A DNA stretch of 7,812 nt from Myxococcales bacterium (GTDB lineage: Bacteria; Myxococcota; Polyangia; Fen-1088): the NCBI GenBank assembly GCA_003159055.1, contig PMLH01000149.1, positions 1-7,812 of the forward strand. The letters are read 5' to 3'. This document shows, one piece after another, positions 6,281 through 7,812 of the stretch. Each line of letters starts with the position of its first letter. Position 1 is the first letter of the stretch. The notes beneath the pieces are model-generated. The model searched no databases, was not told where the DNA came from, and worked only from the letters and a program-made list of their open reading frames with translations. The translations under genes were made by a program, and so were the position numbers.

Positions 6281-6322
6281 CCGCGTCTTCCGGCGCGTTC
6301 GGCCGGATCTCGGAGCTCGCGC

Positions 6323-7324
6323 GTGACTGCCTTCATCGATCAAGCGCGCATCAGCGTACGCGGCGGTGACGGCGGCGACGGGGCGGCCGCATTCCGGCGC
6401 GAAAAGTACGTGCCCAAGGGGGGGCCCTCGGGCGGCGATGGCGGCGACGGCGGCAGCGTGATTTTGGAAGTCGACGAAGGCTTGTCCACCTTGCTCGACT
6501 TCCGCTACCGCCACGAGCACAACGCGAAAGCGGGCGAGCGCGGCGCCAACAAAGACATGTACGGCAAGCGCGGCCAGGACATTGTTTTGCGCGTTCCCGC
6601 CGGGACCATGGTCTATGACGACGAACGCGGCGTTCTGCTGGCCGATCTGCAGAAGCACGGGCAACGCCTCGTCGCCGCTCGTGGTGGCCAAGGCGGCCGC
6701 GGCAACATCCACTTCGCCACCGCAATCGACCGCGCACCCCGCCACTTTGAGCGCGGTGGTCTCGGCCAAGAGCGGACCATCCGCCTTGAGCTCAAGCTTC
6801 TCGCCGACGTTGGGCTGGTCGGCTTTCCCAACGTGGGCAAGTCCTCGCTCATTGCGCGGGTTTCCGCAGCCAGGCCCAAGATCGCCGACTATCCGTTTAC
6901 GACACTGGAGCCGAGCCTGGGCGTGGTGCGCCTGGACGACATGCGGACGTTCGTGGTGGCCGACATTCCGGGCCTGATCGAGGGCGCGTCCGAGGGGCAC
7001 GGGCTGGGCGTGCGGTTCCTGAAGCATGTGGAGCGCACGCGGCTGCTGGCGCACCTGGTGGACGTCTCGGAAGCGACGGGGCGGGATCCGGTCCACGACT
7101 TCGACGTGGTGATGCAGGAGCTGGCCAGCTTCAGCCCGGACCTGGCGGCCAAGCCGATGATCGTGGTGGCCACGAAGCTCGACGCGGCGCAGGATCCCGA
7201 GCGCATCGATTCGCTGCGGCGCATGGCCGAGGAGCGGGGGCTTCCGTTCTTCGCCATTTCGAGCGCCACGGGCGAGGGGCTGGACGGGCTGATCCGGGGG
7301 ATGGCGGGGGCCGTTCTCCGGTAG
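6323..7324 (+). CDS. obgE: Obg family GTPase (ribosome assembly)
   Basis: Obg/CgtA is an essential GTPase that binds the 50S subunit during maturation and is linked to stress control. The 333-residue product has the glycine-rich Obg fold (1-158, many GGDGGDG turns) and the G domain: G1 GFPNVGKS (167-174), G2 TT (193-194), G3 DIPG (214-217), G4 TKLD (284-287) and G5 SSAT (313-316). G4 has Thr where NKxD is usual, a variant known in some P-loop GTPases that may change guanine contacts. There is no C-terminal OCT domain, and its absence is common. The start is GTG 6323, with GGAG (6312-6315) 7 nt upstream. Codon choice changes sharply near codon 195: CTG supplies 4 of 16 Leu codons before and 14 of 17 after. 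The gene ends the rplU-rpmA cluster. Confidence 0.97.
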   Translation: MTAFIDQARISVRGGDGGDGAAAFRREKYVPKGGPSGGDGGDGGSVILEVDEGLSTLLDFRYRHEHNAKAGERGANKDMYGKRGQDIVLRVPAGTMVYDDERGVLLADLQKHGQRLVAARGGQGGRGNIHFATAIDRAPRHFERGGLGQERTIRLELKLLADVGLVGFPNVGKSSLIARVSAARPKIADYPFTTLEPSLGVVRLDDMRTFVVADIPGLIEGASEGHGLGVRFLKHVERTRLLAHLVDVSEATGRDPVHDFDVVMQELASFSPDLAAKPMIVVATKLDAAQDPERIDSLRRMAEERGLPFFAISSATGEGLDGLIRGMAGAVLR

Positions 7325-7335
7325 AACGCCCGTCG

Positions 7336-7369
7336 CCTGCCGCTCGTCGCCCGGCGAAGATCCGGCAGG
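7336..7369 (+). terminator. Imperfect hairpin downstream of obgE, weak terminator candidate
   Basis: CCTGCCG (7336-7342) pairs with CGGCAGG (7363-7369), and inside the loop TCGC (7347-7350) can pair with GCGA (7354-7357). It begins 12 bp after the obgE stop. No T-tract follows, so this is only a candidate end of the rplU-rpmA-obgE transcript. Confidence 0.25.
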
Positions 7370-7405
7370 ACTTTCGGTGGGGGCGGAGTGTCCGTTTGCG
7401 GGACT

Positions 7406-7812
7406 GGGTTCGTGGTGAAATTTCCGATCTTTGAGGCGAGCTTCCAGAAGAACGAGGGTGCGGCGGAACTCGGCGCTGAGGCGGGCCGCGTGGCGGTTGA
7501 GGCTCTCGAGGGCACGGGATTCGTCGCAGAGGGCCTGGTAGGCGATGGCGGTGCGGATATCGTTGCCGCAGAAGTCGAACTCTTCCTGGATCTTGGGCTC
7601 CTGGCGGCCGATTTGGAGCTCGAGGAGGGCGGTTTGGAGGGCCAGGACGCGGTTGTGGCGCCAGCGGGCGGCGACCAATTGATCGACGAGGTTTGGGGCT
7701 ATCACCGGGACCGATTACTCCTCGAAAGCCGGCCACCGTCCCGGATCCAGGATCGTGTCCGTGCGGGTAGACCGCTGCGCCCTTGCCAAGCGCGATGCGG
7801 ACTCCCAGCGCC
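7406..7812 (-). pseudogene. Probable remnant of a small conserved hypothetical gene (multi-copy type)
   Basis: From GTG 7705 the minus strand reads NLVDQLVAARWRHNRVL (residues 5-21), then LQTALLELQIG, DESRALESLNRHAARL and ends its protein-like part at KFHHEP near 7408. This resembles, from memory, a family of unknown function found in many copies in Acidobacteriota and Planctomycetota, with a shared core of LVxQ...WRxxR, ESRAL..LxRxxxRL and a KFxNEP-like end. Upstream in the same frame is DPGRWPAFEE and then TAA (7717-7715), resembling the part that normally precedes this core but with a stop and missing residues. Downstream no stop appears until 6008, far inside obgE antisense. Both ends therefore look broken. 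Alternatively the TAA ends a separate gene and GTG 7705 starts a new one, with GAGGAG 12 nt upstream. The bases 7325-7405 hold no gene. Confidence 0.42.

Noticed and set aside
6360..6470. Repeated GGCGGCGACGG units read as a DNA repeat
   Set aside because: They encode the glycine-rich turns typical of the Obg domain and need no other explanation.
6008..7705. A 565-codon minus-strand open frame covering obgE
   Set aside because: Everything beyond about 7406 is antisense to the well-supported obgE and looks like a GC-rich shadow. Only the 7408-7705 part resembles protein.
1..7812. CRISPR array, tRNA/rRNA, integrase or intact insertion sequence
   Set aside because: No regularly spaced repeats, no cloverleaf or rRNA-like segments and no transposase motifs were seen on either strand.

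Overview
The window is a GC-rich bacterial chromosome segment made mostly of housekeeping genes. It holds no rRNA or tRNA genes, no CRISPR array and no recognisable transposase. The small zinc-motif protein (3844-4188) is of a kind I associate with Myxococcota and related former Deltaproteobacteria. An NtrC-type receiver and a GC-rich rplU-rpmA-obgE operon fit that. The degenerate gene trace at the right edge recalls multi-copy families of Acidobacteriota and Planctomycetota, so placement beyond 'GC-rich, deltaproteobacteria-like' is a guess.

Left to right: the N-terminal receiver domain of a response regulator leaves the window on the minus strand (1-267 or 1-303). Divergent from it is proA (357-1664, +), glutamyl-phosphate reductase for proline synthesis. 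Its motifs match the reductase half of eukaryotic P5C synthase better than ordinary bacterial ProA. proA runs tail-to-tail into a type III secretion export-gate gene, sctV (1661-3619, -), and their stop codons overlap by 4 bp. A 224-bp divergent region follows, then the small Zn-motif basic protein gene (3844-4188, +). Next comes a 176-bp gap packed with inverted repeats. hisD (4365-5645, +), for the last step of histidine synthesis, follows. A good sigma70-type promoter then drives the ribosomal cluster rplU (5707-6024), rpmA (6029-6280) and obgE (6323-7324). After obgE the minus strand carries what looks like a decayed small gene (about 7406-7812).

rplU-rpmA-obgE is a translation and ribosome-assembly operon with tight spacing and good Shine-Dalgarno sites. 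proA and hisD are stand-alone amino-acid genes. sctV has no other secretion gene in this window, although its product normally works only inside a large export apparatus.

The points most worth a second look are: the sctV gene without secretion neighbours; the hairpin cluster with mutually exclusive pairings ahead of hisD; -10-like boxes 6-8 nt before the starts of proA, sctV and hisD, suggesting leaderless or nearly leaderless mRNAs; an abrupt codon-usage switch inside obgE near codon 195; and the P5CS-like ProA. I saw no convincing new multi-gene system.
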